A stretch of DNA of 64,000 nucleotides from NCBI GenBank assembly GCA_963745755.1, contig CAVUYP010000001.1, positions 1,550,001 to 1,614,000 of the forward strand. The letters are read 5' to 3'. Positions 15,301-22,603 of the stretch are shown in pieces (position 1 is the first letter of the stretch; the number at the start of each line of letters is the position of its first letter). The stretch comes from RHKX01 sp963745755. Lineage in GTDB: Bacteria > Actinomycetota > Thermoleophilia > Solirubrobacterales > 70-9. The notes beneath the pieces are model-generated. The model was given only the letters and a program-made list of their open reading frames with translations, was not told the DNA's origin and did not search any database. The position numbers and the translations under genes were made by a program.

Positions 15301-18193
15301 CAACAGCAGCGATCCGAGCCGGACACCGGTCCTCGATCAGGTCGAGATCAACGGAGCGGCCGACGATCCCCCGACCGCCGTCGACGATCAGGCGACCGTC
15401 GCCGAGGACTCGGGGCCGACCCCGATCGACGTGCTCGCCAACGACACCGATCCCGACGGCGGGCCGATGCAGATCGACTCCGTCGACGACGCCGCCAGCA
15501 ACGGCACCGTTGCGATCGACCCCGACAACCTCGGCCTCACCTACAAGCCCGACCCCGACTACTGCAACACCGCCGGGGCCAGGGACACCTTCACCTACAA
15601 GCTCAACGGCGGCTCGGAGGCGACGGTGGCGGTCCGGGTCGACTGCGTCGACGATCCCCCGACCGCCGTCGACGATCAGGCGACCGTCGCCGAGGACGCC
15701 GCCGCGACCGCGATCGACGTGCTCGCCAACGACACCGATCCCGACGGCGGGCCGATGCAGATCGACTCCGTCGACGACGCCGCCAGCAACGGCACCGTTG
15801 CGATCGACCCCGACAACCTCGGCCTTACCTACAAGCCCGACCCCGACTACTGCAACACCGCCGGGGCCAGGGACACCTTCACCTACAAGCTCAACGGCGG
15901 CTCGGAGGCGACGGTGGCGGTCCGGGTCGACTGCGTCGACGATCCCCCGACCGCCGTCGACGATCAGGCGACCGTCGCCGAGGACGCCGCCGCGACCGCG
16001 ATCGACGTGCTCGCCAACGACACCGATCCCGACGGCGGGCCCAAGTCGATCAACCAGGTCTCCGATCCCGCCCACGGCACCGTGGCGGTGACCGGCTCCG
16101 GCTCCGGCCTCACCTACGAGCCCGACCCCGATTACTGCAACGACGGCGGCCCGACCGACACCTTCACCTACACCCTTGCGCCGGGCGGCTCGGAGGCGAC
16201 GGTGGCGGTCCGGGTCGACTGCGTCGACGATCCCCCGACCGCCGTCGACGATCAGGCGACCGTCGCCGAGGACGCCGCCGCGACCGCGATCGACGTGCTC
16301 GCCAACGACACCGATCCCGACGGCGGCCCGCTCGAGATCAACTCCGTGCAGGCCGGCGCGGGCGCCCACGGCACCGTGGAGGTGACCGGCGGCGGCTCCG
16401 GCCTCACCTACGAGCCCGACCCCGACTACTGCAACACGGGCGAGGAGCGGGCCGGCTTCACCTACAAGCTCAACGGCGGCTCGGAGGCGACGGTGGCGGT
16501 CCGGGTCGACTGCGTCGACGATCCCCCGACCGCCGTCGACGATCAGGCGACCGTCGCCGAGGACGCCGCCGCGACCGCGATCGACGTGCTCGCCAACGAC
16601 ACCGATCCCGACGGCGGCCCGCTCGAGATCAACTCCGTGCAGGCCGGCGCGGGCGCCCACGGCACCGTTGCGATCGACCCCGACAACCTCGGCCTCACCT
16701 ACGAGCCCGACCCCGACTACTGCAACAGCGGTCCCGGCACCGGTCCCGCCACCTTCAGCTACACCGTCAATGGCGGGTCCACGGCGACCGTCAGCGTCCG
16801 GGTGACCTGCAGCGACGTCACGCCGCCCCAGACGACGATCGACTCCGGCCCCGCCGCCTCGAGCTGGACCAACGACTCGACTCCGACGTTCGGGTTCTCC
16901 TCCGACGAGGCCAACTCGAGCTTCGAGTGCAAGGTCGATGGCGGCGGCTTCAGCCCCTGCAGCTCGCCGGAGACGACCTCGTCGCTGTCCGACGGCAGTC
17001 ACACCTTCTCGGTTCGCGCCATCGACCCGGCCGGCAACACCGACCCGACCCCGGCCCAGCGGACCTTCAAGATCGACACGGTCGCCCCGAACACCTCGAT
17101 CTCATGTCCGCCGGCCCCAGACTGGACGCAGAGCTCGCCGGTTCGCTGCACCGGCTCCTGGAATGATCCCGGGCCAGGGGCCTCCGGTGTTCCGCTCGGC
17201 GGCATCGTCTACGGCCGCGACACCGACCCCGGCGCCGGTACCAACTACGTCGGTTACTTCTACGGCGGCCCGTTCGACGTCGCCGGCGAAGGTCGCTGGG
17301 ACGTGCTGCTGATCGCGGTCGATCGCGCCGGCAACGTCAGCGACTTCGCAACGGTCACGGTCAAGATCGACTCCACCAAACCGGAGACGACGATCGACTC
17401 CGGGCCCGCCGCGTCGAGCTGGACCAACGACCCGACCCCGACCTTCGGGTTCTCCTCCGACGAGCCGGGCTCGAGCTTCGAGTGCAGGGTCGATGGCGGC
17501 GGCTTCAGCCCCTGCAGCTCGCCGGAGACGACCTCGTCGCTGTCTGACGGCAGCCACACCTTCTCGGTTCGCGCCACCGATCCGGCCGGCAACACCGACG
17601 CGACCCCGGCCCAGCGGAGCTTCAAGATCGACACGGTCGCGCCGAACGCCTCGATCTCCTGCCCACCGGCTCCGAACTGGACGCAGAGCTCGCCCGTTCG
17701 CTGCACCGGCTCCTGGAGCGATACGGGGCCGAACGCCTCCGGGGTGCCGTTCGGCGGCGTCGTCTACGGCCTCGACACCGACCCCGGTACCGGGACCAAC
17801 TACGTCGGCCACTTCTACGTCGGCCCGTTCGACGTCGCCGGCGAAGGTCGCTGGGACGTGATGCTGATCGCGGTCGATCGCGCCGGCAACGTCAACGCCT
17901 TCGCCACGGTCACGGTGAAGATCGACTCCACCGCCCCCGAGACGACGATCGACTCCGGCCCCGCCGGGCCGACCAACGACCCGACCCCGACCTTCGAGTT
18001 CTCCGCCGACGAGCCGGGCTCGAGCTTCGAGTGCAGGGTCGACGGCGGCGGCTTCAGCCCCTGCAGCTCGCCGGAGACGACCTCGTCGCTGCCCGACGGC
18101 AGCCACACCTTCTCGGTTCGCGCCACCGACCCGGCCGGCAACACCGACGCGACCCCGGCGGAGCGGAGCTTCACCGTCACCGCGGGCGCCTAG
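9320..18193 (+). CDS. Giant secreted mosaic protein: DMFase-beta-like, DUF4082, ThuA-like, Ig-like and cadherin-like domains
   Basis: About 2,957 residues from ATG 9320; an upstream in-frame start at 9212 would put charged sequence before the signal peptide. Signal peptide about 15-43 (ILPLVVGLLIAFGLG). Domains in order: N,N-dimethylformamidase beta-subunit-like (about 60-530; GHDEYWSGDQRQNV and FLSGNESFWKTRW), an Ig-like domain (543-637), DUF4082 (640-800), Big_5 ending in HTWSFTT (804-913), a ThuA-like region (920-1130), a deacetylase-like region (about 1175-1430; VVVMTGDDHAGG), fibronectin III (1505-1600), a second Big_5 (1605-1710), a LamG-like part (1715-2013), five near-identical cadherin-like repeats (2015-2497) and Ig-like repeats with paired cysteines to the end. 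No LPXTG or C-terminal helix is seen, so it is probably released or held non-covalently. Real enzymatic activity is unproven. Confidence 0.85.
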   Translation: MPPSHLSEDEPARPSAAACARILPLVVGLLIAFGLGAETAEAAPCDVPIENEIVCENSKPGDPPSQWDVSGSGSANIQGFATDISVDRGDTAEFKIDTNSDDYRLDIYRMGYYDGDGARQVATVQPSATLPQNQPNCLDEQSTGLVDCGNWAVSASWDVPADAVSGIYFAKLVREDGTSGQSHIYFVVRDDEGGSDLLFQTSDTTWQAYNQYGGNSLYTGSPDGRAYKVSYNRPFTTRGPTPEDSPFNAEYPMVRWLERNGYDVSYFTGVDSARSGSEILEHNAFLSVGHDEYWSGDQRQNVTAARDAGVNLAFLSGNESFWKTRWESSIDGSDTANRTLVSYKETHANAKIDPTSEWTGTWRDDRPFNPEGPQPENGLTGTIFTVNSGTSEIEVPAAEGKLRLWRNTNLDSLDPGQSATLGDGTLGYEWDEDLDNGARPPGLVQFSSATRSGVDKLQDNGSTYASGTATHHLTMYRAGSGALVFGAGTVQWSWGLDGEHDRGSSTPDQRIQQATVNLLADMGAQPDELQPALTAAGASTDDVAPSSAVTSPEAGNQVEAGKETTISGTAADSGGGAVGGVEVSVDGATWHPAQGRANWSYSWTPHETGSATIRTRAVDDSGNLESPGPGTTVEVVTGSCPCSIWNDSVTPPLESDSNAVELGVKFRSDLAGEITGLRFYKGPDNTGTHVGHLWSASGSLLAQATFAGESGSGWQEVQFDPPVAIEADTTYVASYHAPNGGYAATVGDFSGQGADSPPLHALADGVDGPNGVYSYGPAGVFPTDSYNATNYWVDVVFDDQVGPDTTPPAISLVTPTPDSADVGTGTNVTATFSEAMDAATINDTNFQLRDDSNAIVPATVSYSAATRTAILDPSDPLADSTTYTATIKGGAGGVADVAGNPRASDHTWSFTTAGPPPPPPDEGPGGPILVIGNSSDPFSRYYAEILRAEGLNEFNVTDLANVDASTLDSYDVVVLGQTALSGAQAQMLTDWVTGGGNLIAMRPDSRLADLLGLTAAGSPLSEGYIKVDTGSGPGAGIVGDTMQFHGAADRFTATDAATVASLYSDATTPTADPAVTLRSVGSNGGQAAAFTYDLARSIVYTRQGNPAWAGQSRDGESGPIRSDNLFFGAAADDPQPDWVDRDKIAIPQADEQQRLLANLIGEMNVDRKPLPRFWYFPRSEKAVVVMTGDDHAGGGTAGRFDQLKALSPNGCSVAAWECLRSTSYIYPDSPLTNSQAVGYEADGFEVALHATTGCNDFTPQSLEENFIDQLQQFADAYPGLQPPTTNRTHCIAWSDWASEPKSELNHNIRFDTNYYYWPPSWVNNTPGLFTGSGMPMRFADTDGSMIDVYQATTQMTDESGQSYPATADALLDRALGSEGYYGAFVANMHNDSASSPGSDGIIDSAQARGVPVVSSEQMLKWLDGRNSSSFNGLAWNGNQLEFSIDVGAGANGLQAMLPITSEAGALTGVARNGSPVATTTKTVKGEQYAFVDAGPGDYVATYDVDQTGPVISSVAADAGPSTATITWETDEASDSQVDYGTSPGSLDSSQGNAGMATSHSVELGALNPSTTYYYRVTSTDASSNSATEPGGGQAPRSFTTPAAPDQTPPTISQRSPEPDATGVAAGANVVVDFSEAVKPSTVDGSSVRLRKQGSGTDVPAVVDSAGSTVTLDPNTDLDPGTTYGVTVAGSIEDTSGNPLGADDTWSFTTGGGQPVGFTDTTAAHFAAGDPGSDAYVSETANGEVTLKPTVGEEFSGGPGLPAGWSSTPWSSGGGSAVSGGNLTTDGAVTSTDATFGPGRTLEFKGVLGAAQFQHAGFAADDFTSDLYAMFSTGNSTNDVRARTNFGSGDNSFTVPGVSADESHLYRIEWDANEVRYYVDGNLVATHSGSFGPELRPTVSDLSPGGPGLALDWLRMSPYPASGSFDSRVFDAGQNADWGALSWSADTAAGTGVALSVRIGDTSSPDGSWSAFSPIADSGDEIPGSSRYVQYRATLNSSDPSRTPVLDQVEINGAADDPPTAVDDQATVAEDSGPTPIDVLANDTDPDGGPMQIDSVDDAASNGTVAIDPDNLGLTYKPDPDYCNTAGARDTFTYKLNGGSEATVAVRVDCVDDPPTAVDDQATVAEDAAATAIDVLANDTDPDGGPMQIDSVDDAASNGTVAIDPDNLGLTYKPDPDYCNTAGARDTFTYKLNGGSEATVAVRVDCVDDPPTAVDDQATVAEDAAATAIDVLANDTDPDGGPKSINQVSDPAHGTVAVTGSGSGLTYEPDPDYCNDGGPTDTFTYTLAPGGSEATVAVRVDCVDDPPTAVDDQATVAEDAAATAIDVLANDTDPDGGPLEINSVQAGAGAHGTVEVTGGGSGLTYEPDPDYCNTGEERAGFTYKLNGGSEATVAVRVDCVDDPPTAVDDQATVAEDAAATAIDVLANDTDPDGGPLEINSVQAGAGAHGTVAIDPDNLGLTYEPDPDYCNSGPGTGPATFSYTVNGGSTATVSVRVTCSDVTPPQTTIDSGPAASSWTNDSTPTFGFSSDEANSSFECKVDGGGFSPCSSPETTSSLSDGSHTFSVRAIDPAGNTDPTPAQRTFKIDTVAPNTSISCPPAPDWTQSSPVRCTGSWNDPGPGASGVPLGGIVYGRDTDPGAGTNYVGYFYGGPFDVAGEGRWDVLLIAVDRAGNVSDFATVTVKIDSTKPETTIDSGPAASSWTNDPTPTFGFSSDEPGSSFECRVDGGGFSPCSSPETTSSLSDGSHTFSVRATDPAGNTDATPAQRSFKIDTVAPNASISCPPAPNWTQSSPVRCTGSWSDTGPNASGVPFGGVVYGLDTDPGTGTNYVGHFYVGPFDVAGEGRWDVMLIAVDRAGNVNAFATVTVKIDSTAPETTIDSGPAGPTNDPTPTFEFSADEPGSSFECRVDGGGFSPCSSPETTSSLPDGSHTFSVRATDPAGNTDATPAERSFTVTAGA
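15362..16807 (+). repeat. Five tandem 288-291-bp repeats encoding cadherin-like domains
   Basis: Units begin at 15362, 15650, 15938, 16226 and 16517, each opening with GACGATCCCCCGACCGCCGT. Long blocks are identical at nucleotide level between units. Each encodes about 96 residues with the DDPPTAVDDQATVAED start, VLANDTDPDGGP and a paired cysteine (DYCN ... VDC). Nucleotide identity implies recent duplication or gene conversion. Confidence 0.9.
16831..18190 (+). repeat. 555-bp-period tandem repeats encoding Ig-like domains
   Basis: The sequence GACGACGATCGACTCCGG recurs at 16831, 17386 and 17941, exactly 555 bases apart. The first two units each encode an Ig-like domain with ECKVDGGGFSPCSSP or ECRVDGGGFSPCSSP, followed by a second domain beginning SISCPPAP. 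The third unit holds only the first domain and ends the gene. Confidence 0.85.
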
Positions 18194-18281
18194 CCGCGGG
18201 CCGGATCCGCCGGCAGCGGTCCATCTCCTCGACTCAGCCGCAATCGCCGTCCTCGCTGTTGCTCGGTGCCTGGCCCCGGGC

Positions 18282-18665
<384 letters not shown>

Positions 18666-18821
18666 GGCCGGTCCCCTCCCCCGATCCGGGGGCTTCGCTG
18701 AATCCGGAGCACCGCCACCGCGCCGATTCTATCCGCAGCGGCGCGAGTCCCGGAAACGGCCCCCGCAAGGGCGCCGATGGTCCGAACTACCGAGGATCGA
18801 CCGACCCGTGTCGGCGGTGCG

Positions 18822-21056
18822 CTACCTCAGGTCGAACCGGTCGAGGTTCATCACCTTGTCCCAGGCGGCGACGAAGTCGGCGACGAACTTCTCCTGCGCG
18901 TCGTCGCACCCGTAGACCTCCGCGACAGCTCGCACCTCGGAGTTCGAGCCGAAGACGAGGTCGACGCGACTGCCGGTCCACTTGAGGTTGCCGTCGGCGT
19001 CGACGGCCTCGTAGGTGTCGGGGTCCTCCGACTTCGGCCTCCACGTCGTGCCCAGGTCGAGCAGGTTGACGAAGAAGTCGTTCGTCAGCGACCCCTCGTC
19101 GGCGGTGAACACGCCGAGCTCGGAATCGCCGTGGTTGGCACCGAGGACCCGCAGGCCGCCGACGAGGACGGTCATCTCGGGCGTCGTCAGCGTCAGCAGG
19201 TTCGCCCGGTCGATGAGCAGATACTCGGCCGGCAGCGGCTGCTCGCCCTGGAGGTAGTTGCGGAACCCGTCCGCGGTCGGCTCGAGGGCATCGAACGACT
19301 CGACGTCGGTCTGCTCCTGGGATGCATCGGTGCGTCCCGGCGTGAACGGGACCTCTACCTCGTGGCCGGCGTTCCGCGCCGCCTGCTCGACGCCCGCACA
19401 GCCGGCCAGTACGACCAGGTCGGCCAGCGAGACCTTCACGTTCCCGGACTGCGAGCCGTTGAACGACTCCCGGATGCCCTCGAGGGTGCTCAGCACCACC
19501 GCGAGCTTGTCGGGCTCGTTGACGTCCCAGCCGCGCTGCGGCTCGAGGCGGATGCGACCGCCGTTGGCGCCGCCGCGCTTGTCGCTGCCGCGGAACGACG
19601 AGGCCGCCGCCCACGCGGTCGAGACGAGCTGCGCCACCGACAGCCCGGAGTCGAGGATCTGCCGCTTCAGCTCGGCCACGTCCGCGTCGCCGATCAGCTC
19701 GTGATCGACGGCCGGCACCGGGTCCTGCCAGATCAGCTCCTCCTCCGGCACCTCGGGTCCGAGGTAGCGGGAGATCGGGCCCATGTCGCGGTGGGTCAGC
19801 TTGAACCAGGCCCGCGCGAAGGCGTCCGCGAGCTCCTCGGGGTTCTCGAGGAAGTGCCGCGAGATCGGCTCGTAGACCGGGTCGAAGCGGAGTGAGAGGT
19901 CCGTGGTCAGCATCGTCGGCGCATGGGTCGTCGACGAGTCGAAGGCGTCCGGCACGGTGTCCGATCCGGCACCGTCCTTCGGCTTCCACTGCCAGGCCCC
20001 GGCGGGGCTCTTGACGAGCTCCCACTCGTAGCCGAAGAGGATCTCGAAGAACGTGTTGTCCCACGCCACCGGCGTGTTCGTCCACGCACCCTCGAGGCCG
20101 CTGGTTATGGCGCTGCCGTTGACGCCGCTCCCGAAGGAGTTCTTCCAGCCGAGGCCCTGTTCCTCGAGTGGGGCGGCCTCGGGCTCGGGACCGACGTACT
20201 CGTCCGGATCGGCCGCGCCGTGAGTCTTGCCGAACGTGTGACCGCCGGCGATCAGCGCCACCGTCTCCTCGTCGTTCATCGCCATCCGGCGGAACGTCTC
20301 GCGGATGTCGACGGCAGCCTTGAGCGGGTCCGGATCGGCGTTCGGGCCCTCTGGGTTGACGTAGATGAGCCCCATCTGCACCGCCGCGAGCGGGCTCTCG
20401 AGGTCCCGGTCGCCGGTGTAGCGCTCGTCGTCGCCGAGCCAGATCTTCTCGGGACCCCAGTAGACGTCCTCGTCGGGCTCCCAGGCGTCCTCGCGGCCGC
20501 CGGCGAAGCCGAACGTCGCGAATCCCATCGACTCGAGCGCGACGTTGCCGGCGAGGACCATCAGGTCACCCCAGGAGAGCTTGCGCCCGTACTTGCTCTT
20601 GACCGGCCAAAGCAGCCGCCGCGCCTTGTCGAGGTTGGCGTTGTCGGGCCAGCTGTTGAGCGGCGCGAAGCGCTGCTGGCCGGCACCGGCGCCGCCGCGG
20701 CCGTCGTTGATCCGGTAGGTGCCGGCGGCGTGCCACGCCATCCGGATGATCAGCGGGCCGTAGTGGCCGTAGTCGGCCGGCCACCAGTCCTGCGAGGTCG
20801 TCAGGACCTCCCCGATGTCCTTCTTCAGCGCGGCGAGGTCGAGGCTCTCGAACTCCTTCGCGTAGTCGAAGTCGTCGCCCATCGGATTGGCCTCGACGGG
20901 ATTCTTGGCGAGGATCTTCAGGTTGAGGCGGTTCGGCCACCACTCGCGGTTGCTGCCGCCCTCGGTCGGGTAGGGGGCGCGCTCGTGAGTGAACGGGCAG
21001 CCGCCGTCCTCCTCCTCGTTCATCTCTCCAACTACGGCATCAGGGGTGTCGGACAT
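18822..21056 (-). CDS. katG: Catalase-peroxidase
   Basis: A 744-residue bifunctional heme catalase-peroxidase, the usual length for the family. Distal-side residues Arg105, Trp108 and His109 are in IRMAWHAAGTYR. The Met-Tyr-Trp adduct needed for catalase activity can form from Trp108, Tyr232 (GLIYVNPEG) and Met258 (RRMAMND). The proximal heme ligand is His273 in AGGHTFGKTHG. The C-terminal half has the degenerate duplicated peroxidase domain. A good ribosome site (GGAGGA) precedes the ATG. It follows the Fur-type gene by 16 bases, the furA-katG order known from mycobacteria and Streptomyces, so peroxide-inducible expression is likely. It removes H2O2 in the cytoplasm. Confidence 0.97.
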   Translation of the reverse strand: MSDTPDAVVGEMNEEEDGGCPFTHERAPYPTEGGSNREWWPNRLNLKILAKNPVEANPMGDDFDYAKEFESLDLAALKKDIGEVLTTSQDWWPADYGHYGPLIIRMAWHAAGTYRINDGRGGAGAGQQRFAPLNSWPDNANLDKARRLLWPVKSKYGRKLSWGDLMVLAGNVALESMGFATFGFAGGREDAWEPDEDVYWGPEKIWLGDDERYTGDRDLESPLAAVQMGLIYVNPEGPNADPDPLKAAVDIRETFRRMAMNDEETVALIAGGHTFGKTHGAADPDEYVGPEPEAAPLEEQGLGWKNSFGSGVNGSAITSGLEGAWTNTPVAWDNTFFEILFGYEWELVKSPAGAWQWKPKDGAGSDTVPDAFDSSTTHAPTMLTTDLSLRFDPVYEPISRHFLENPEELADAFARAWFKLTHRDMGPISRYLGPEVPEEELIWQDPVPAVDHELIGDADVAELKRQILDSGLSVAQLVSTAWAAASSFRGSDKRGGANGGRIRLEPQRGWDVNEPDKLAVVLSTLEGIRESFNGSQSGNVKVSLADLVVLAGCAGVEQAARNAGHEVEVPFTPGRTDASQEQTDVESFDALEPTADGFRNYLQGEQPLPAEYLLIDRANLLTLTTPEMTVLVGGLRVLGANHGDSELGVFTADEGSLTNDFFVNLLDLGTTWRPKSEDPDTYEAVDADGNLKWTGSRVDLVFGSNSEVRAVAEVYGCDDAQEKFVADFVAAWDKVMNLDRFDLR

Positions 21057-21072
21057 GGGGGATCCTCCGGGG

Positions 21073-21516
21073 TCAGTGGGTTTGATTCGAAGCGCTCACG
21101 GTCGAGCAGTCGGGGCACAGGCCCCGGTAGACGACCTCCGCCTCGTCGATCGCATAGCCGTGATCGAGGGACGGGGTCAAGCAGGGTGCGGTGCCGACGG
21201 CGCAATCGACGTCGGCGATCGAGCCGCAGATCCGGCAGACGATGTGGTGATGGTTGTCGCCGACGCGCGACTCGTAGCGGGCGACGGAGCCCGGGGGCTG
21301 GATGTCTCGGACCAGGCCCGCGCCGGTCAACGCGCGAAGCACGTCGTAGACGGTCTGGTGGGAGACCTCGCCGAGATCCTCGCGCACGAAGCCGATGATC
21401 GAGTTCGTGTCGGCGTGCGGGTGTTCGTACACCGCGTCCAGCACAGCCAACCGCGGTCGCGTCACGCGGAGATCGGCTCCGCGCAGCAGCTGCTCGAATT
21501 CGGCGGTGCTCGGCAC
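21073..21516 (-). CDS. furA: Fur-family repressor next to katG (FurA/CatR type)
   Basis: A 147-residue Fur-family protein. The N-terminal winged helix contains RVTRPRLAVLDAVYEHPHADTNSI and VSHQTVYDVLRALTGAGLV. The C-terminal domain has the metal-site histidines (NHHHIVC, 89-91) and two structural zinc pairs, Cys94/Cys97 (CRIC) and Cys134/Cys137 (CPDC). It starts with GTG at 21516. In known systems this type senses peroxide by metal-dependent oxidation and represses itself and katG. The 16-base gap to katG indicates an operon, and a palindrome lies just upstream. Confidence 0.92.
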   Translation of the reverse strand: MPSTAEFEQLLRGADLRVTRPRLAVLDAVYEHPHADTNSIIGFVREDLGEVSHQTVYDVLRALTGAGLVRDIQPPGSVARYESRVGDNHHHIVCRICGSIADVDCAVGTAPCLTPSLDHGYAIDEAEVVYRGLCPDCSTVSASNQTH

Positions 21517-21533
21517 GGCCCGGGACCATAGCT

Positions 21534-21559
21534 CCTATCTGGAATCAGTCAAGGATAGG
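21534..21559. promoter_or_regulatory. Inverted repeat upstream of furA-katG, candidate operator
   Basis: CCTATC and GATAGG form a perfect 6-bp inverted repeat separated by 14 bases, located 18 bases upstream of the furA start. This is the position expected for an autoregulatory Fur-type box overlapping the promoter. The sequence does not obviously equal a published box; the call is by position and symmetry. Confidence 0.45.
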
Positions 21560-21611
21560 CACGCCGTGCGTCTGCCGGAACAGTCGATCGCCGGGACCTT
21601 GAACAGCGTGG

Positions 21612-22457
21612 CTACGTGCCGCAGACGGCAATGACGGCACCCCTGTGCGTCTTGCCGCTGTCGTAGTTGTCGAGGTAGGCGCCCCAGGCCTGGATGGTGT
21701 CGGTTCTGGGGAACAGCGAGTTGATGGCGCCGTCGCGATGGCCGACATTGATCCCGGCACCGCCGCCGAGGACCTGTGACCCAGTCGGGCATCGGGCGTC
21801 GAACTCGCCGCCCTCCTTGTGCGTACCGATCGGAGGCGTCTTCGTCGTCACGTACTTGACCTTGTCCTTGCCACACGTCGCCCAGGCGACACCCCTGGTC
21901 TTCTTGGTCGCCCCGCTCTCGGTGTGCACGGTGAACTTGTCGTCGGGACGCTTGTCGGAGTCCTTGCCGTCGCCGGGCAGCAGGCCGATCAAGGTGCCGG
22001 CGCGACCGCCCCCGGAGATGACGTGCGTTCCCTTCGGGCATGAGACCGAGCCCTTGCCGTCGTCGAACCGAGGGAACTTGAAGCTCCCGTGGACGTAGGT
22101 CCAGCGCTGCTTCGAACAGAGGGCGTCGACCGCGACCTCGAGGCCTCCGCGGTTGGTCACGTCGACCTTCCAGCCATCGTCCGGCGCGGAATCCTTGTCC
22201 CTGCCGTCGTAGGGATAGGAGCCGGTCAACAGGATCCCGCCGTATCCGTTGAACGTGCCCATGCCGCCGGAGATCACGTGCATGCCGGCCGGACATCCCG
22301 CCTTGACCGTCCCCGGACCGGTGAAGGTGTCGTTGACCTCGACCTGCTGGACCGCGGCTCCCGCGGGAGAGGCGGCGATCACGACAAGCGCGGCCGTGGC
22401 GATCAGGACGCCGGCGCAGAGTCGTTTGCGGACGATTGCCAAGAGCACGCTAACCAT
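21612..22457 (-). CDS. Secreted protein with three cysteine-containing repeats, function unknown
   Basis: A 281-residue protein with a signal peptide (ARG/LYS-rich start, then LCAGVLIATAALVVIAASPAGA). The mature part has three repeats of about 75 residues, each starting CPxGxHVISGG or CPTGSQVLGGG and ending with a second cysteine (VDALC, VAWATC, VIAVC). Each also contains a short Asp/Gly-rich segment (DKDSAPDDGW, DSDKRPDDKF, TDTIQAWGAY). The cysteine pairs probably form one disulfide per repeat. I do not recognise a named family. No operon partner is evident; it is separated from furA by about 95 bases containing the furA operator region. Confidence 0.65.
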   Translation of the reverse strand: MVSVLLAIVRKRLCAGVLIATAALVVIAASPAGAAVQQVEVNDTFTGPGTVKAGCPAGMHVISGGMGTFNGYGGILLTGSYPYDGRDKDSAPDDGWKVDVTNRGGLEVAVDALCSKQRWTYVHGSFKFPRFDDGKGSVSCPKGTHVISGGGRAGTLIGLLPGDGKDSDKRPDDKFTVHTESGATKKTRGVAWATCGKDKVKYVTTKTPPIGTHKEGGEFDARCPTGSQVLGGGAGINVGHRDGAINSLFPRTDTIQAWGAYLDNYDSGKTHRGAVIAVCGT

Positions 22458-22603
22458 ATACCGAAATCATCTTCATAAAGTGAGAACCTGCTCGGGCAGG
22501 TCGCCTGTCGACGGAGCTGCAGGCACCGATGCGGGGGGACCGCGAGCCACTCTCAGGGGTTTCTACCGCTGTCAACCCCGCGGTCGCTTCATATCCTCAA
22601 GCC

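Noticed and set aside
15362..16807. Regular direct repeats that might be taken for a CRISPR or satellite array.
   Set aside because: The period is 288-291 bases, a multiple of three, within one open frame, and each unit encodes a cadherin-like domain.
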